A stretch of 64,000 nucleotides of DNA from Hawksworthiomyces lignivorus (Eukaryota > Ascomycota > Sordariomycetes > Ophiostomatales > Ophiostomataceae): NCBI GenBank assembly GCA_002917075.1, contig NTMA01000037.1, forward strand, positions 62,001 to 126,000, written 5' to 3'. Both the position numbers and the translations under genes were made by a program. Each line of letters starts with the position of its first letter. Position 1 is the first letter of the stretch. The notes under the pieces were generated by a model. It saw nothing but the letters and a program-made list of their open reading frames with translations. It was not told the origin of the DNA and searched no databases. Shown one piece after another: positions 61,460-64,000 of the stretch.

Positions 61460-63547
61460 ATGGCTGCGCAGCATGACTTTGGTTTTGCCTCTGGGGTCTC
61501 TGCAGCAGTCCCTTCATATGGTTTGTGAACATGGCTGTTGTCTCTATTTCCTCTCTTCCCCTTCCCCTTCTTGCCCCTCTCTATTTTCTCCACTATATGT
61601 TCTTATCTCACAGTACCAACCTCTAATTCTTATGTAGATGCGCATACTACAGACCCGCCTCTACTGCGAAAACACTCAGCCATAATTGCGCTGGAGACGA
61701 ACAACTTTACTTATCCGTCTGTCCGAGTCTTCTTTAAACGCCACGAGCAAGAAGACCAACTACCTGTGGATCCAGCACCGCTTCCGCTTCTTGTTTTCAT
61801 ACACGGTCTTGGTGGTTCCATCGCCCAGTTTCACTCACTACTTACTAGGCTGACCAATTGTGCCTCATGCCTCGCCATTGACCTTCCTGGATGTGGACGG
61901 TCGGCATTTTCCCCCCATGACTGGGCAGCATACTCATTCGACTCTCTTGTTGATCTGCTTGAAGTTGCGGTGGACCAATATCGCCAACCTGAGCAAAGTC
62001 TTGTTCTCATCGGCCACAGCCTAGGTTGCAGCTTGGCTGCAGCCTTGGCCAGTCGGCAGTCGTCACCTACGGATACCAGTGCTGCCTCGCCCATCTCGGG
62101 CTTAGTTGCTATCTGCCCCACCACTGGCTTACATGATGAAACTAGGATTGCTATATTCAAATCCTTGCTCTACATCCCCACGCCCTTATTCGATCTATGG
62201 AGGGCGTGGGATGGCCGTGGCGGTACAGAGAGTGCCAGCGTCCGTCGCTTTGTTGGTGCTGAAGCAGACGAAGAATCCAAGCACCTACAGGAGAGATTCA
62301 ATAAACAAAGTAGGACCGCTGTGTGGCGCCGAATGGCGTGGGGTTGTCTTCCCGTAATGATTTCTGGGAGAACAGGAAGTGGACTACCCAGCAAAAAAGT
62401 ATGGGCAGCACTCGACTTTCCCGTTTGCCTCATCGCTGGCGAATGTGACAATATTACGCCGCCAGCAGAGACGAAACAGATTGCTTCTTTTCTTTATGCA
62501 GCTCAGTCTAGCAGCGCCGGCCAAAACCACAGACCTGCAGTAACGGAAGAAGACGATAGTCACGAAGCTTCTGTTGTTGCACCGCCAGCCACTGTAGCTA
62601 CTCTATCTCCATGTCCCCGTGAACAAACAAAGGCAAAAGAAGAGGCAGTTCTAAAGAAACCATCACACGACCAGAATAGTGCCCGAATAAGCGATATAAC
62701 AGACGCAGATTTCATCTCGCGCAAAGATGCATGTGATGATGATATTCCAACTACTCCCGCCGGCCTTTCCGATAGGATTGACATTCCCCCTCTTCGACGC
62801 CATCCACCGAAGTACATCGAGTCCCACGTTGTTCCCCCTCCAGCAAACCATACCTTGCCATATATGCCCGCTACGGTTGGTGTTGTTTCTGGGCTCATTT
62901 CTAATTTCCTAGTCCAGCATGTGACAGGCCGCTTGGATCGTAGTTGGCAACTTCGCTTTCTCTCTCGAGAAGGCAAGTGGGATGTGAAGAACCTTGAGAA
63001 GTGGAAAAAGGTACAACCAGTTTCGCAACCTATTGCCGGCATTTTTCATGCCATGAAAACTCTGAGACAAGTTGATGAGGTCCATAGCCCAGGGAAATTT
63101 GTCGACAATTGGGCTCATATCATAAAAGATGTCATTGATATATCTCATGACAGTCCTGTATACGACCCTCGCGAACTGGAAGCTGGTGGCATTCATTACC
63201 ACAAATTCCCTACTGTCTCCAAAGTACCTCCGACAGCGACCGAAGTTGAAGCTTTCGATGCTCTTGTGGACAACATTAGGCTCAAGCAGAACAGGATTGC
63301 AAGGTTAAGCAATCATCCTCACGAAGAAACGTACGTCGGCGTGCATTGCCACTATGGGTTCAACCGTACGGGTTATTTTATTGTTTGCTATTTGGTTGAT
63401 CGCTGTGGTTATACACTAAAAGACGCCGTACAAGCTTTTGCTGATGCAAGGCCGGTTGGCATCCGCCACTCACACTTTCTTGATGCGCTATCGCTAAAAT
63501 ATGCCAATGTTACCGATGACATTGTGACCGGAAGAAATTCCTCCTAA
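61460..63547 (+). CDS. Alpha/beta-hydrolase fused to capping-enzyme-type dual-specificity phosphatase
   Basis: Two exons: 61460-61520 and 61614-63547, 664 aa. Exon 1 codes MAAQHDFGFASGVSAAVPSY; the 93-nt intron (GTTTGT...CTCACAG) joins it to VPTSNSYVDAH. The N-terminal half (about 55-310) is an alpha/beta-hydrolase: oxyanion loop FIHGLGGS, nucleophile elbow GHSLG with Ser156, and ECDNITPPAE where the acid residue is expected. A Ser/Ala/Glu-rich linker (about 310-420) follows. The C-terminal half (about 470-664) is a cysteine phosphatase with VHCHYGFNRTGY, Cys599 and Arg605, closest in pattern to the HCxxGxNRTG loop of RNA 5'-triphosphatases, and a DISHDSPVYDPRELEAGGIHYHKFPT segment. The substrate is unknown; both active sites look intact except that the hydrolase His is not obvious. 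Confidence 0.88.
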
Positions 63548-64000
63548 TAATATAGATAAACAACAAAGCATACACCAACTGTTGTACTATAATAAAAAAC
63601 AGACTGAGGTAGGCTTAGTTAGTATAACTAGAAATCACTGCCATTATGTCAATCTCGAGAAAAATTTCAACTTCATAAAAGAAAGGTGTTTCGCCCACCA
63701 TCCTTTCACGGGGGAGGACACTCCCGAAAGACAGGACCGCAAAGGAAAGAATATATTCTCAAACGGAAAGAATTTCCATTTAACAAGATCCTCCTCTTTA
63801 GGGATACTCTATTGTATAATTTTTTTTAAAAGAAAATCACAAAGAAAAAAACCACAAAGAAAATGTCGCGAAGCACGCTGGCACAGAAGTGATATACACC
63901 AGTGTGGGGGATCCAAGCACTGGGTACTTTAAGAGTGAACTTTTTGTCATTTAATACAGTGGTAGACCTCACGCCGACGTAACAGAAAAACAGAGATAAA
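63548..64000. other. 3' flank, no gene seen
   Basis: AT-rich downstream sequence. A 116-codon frame at 63582-63932 is Lys/Arg-rich with no family resemblance. Confidence 0.5.

Overview
The window is nuclear DNA of a filamentous ascomycete (Pezizomycotina, probably a Sordariomycete-like fungus; species not resolved). The evidence is split genes with short GT-AG introns carrying CTAAC/CTGAC branch sites, a Con7-type C2H2 regulator, a NoxR NADPH-oxidase regulator, fungal uricase, the bifunctional fungal THI20, and the scattered TACGGAGTAC palindromes often seen in such genomes. There is no operon logic: genes lie on both strands with mostly housekeeping roles. All exon models were built by hand from splice signals, frame continuity and family conservation.

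Layout. 0-14.6 kb is gene-dense: a 5'-truncated LRR protein (+), vacuolar alkaline phosphatase PHO8 (-), a hemerythrin-domain protein (+), an Mpv17/PMP22-type membrane protein (+), ESCRT-II SNF8/VPS22 (-), ribosomal protein RPS16 in ten exons (+), and the U5 snRNP factor AAR2 (-). 14.6-32.6 kb is almost gene-free except for the regulator con7 (18.76-20.53 kb, -), which has about 12 kb of apparently non-coding DNA upstream, rich in homopolymers and small palindromes.

32.6-43 kb holds three minus-strand genes: the DEAD-box helicase DBP2 with a 557-nt intron inside its helicase core, THI20 (ThiD kinase plus TenA; ten exons), and the TORC2 subunit Rictor/Ste20. 43-64 kb holds uricase (+), mitochondrial uL13m (-), the SOD1 copper chaperone CCS1 (+), noxR (+), a FAR1/GCM1-type zinc protein (-), a small conserved coiled-coil protein (+), RPL34 (+), an NDUFAF3-like complex I assembly factor (+), and an alpha/beta-hydrolase fused to a capping-enzyme-type phosphatase (+).

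The points most worth checking are splicing peculiarities (frequent AAG acceptors, two GC donors, an ATG-only exon, a 14-nt exon), a uricase lacking a peroxisomal PTS1 but with an exact TCGG-N6-CCGA UaY-type site upstream, a CCS1 with a possible mitochondrial N-terminal extension, paired CACGTG elements upstream of ribosome-related genes, the hydrolase-phosphatase fusion, and the con7 upstream desert. I saw no convincing tRNA, rRNA, CRISPR array, prophage or intact transposon, and no clearly novel multi-gene system.
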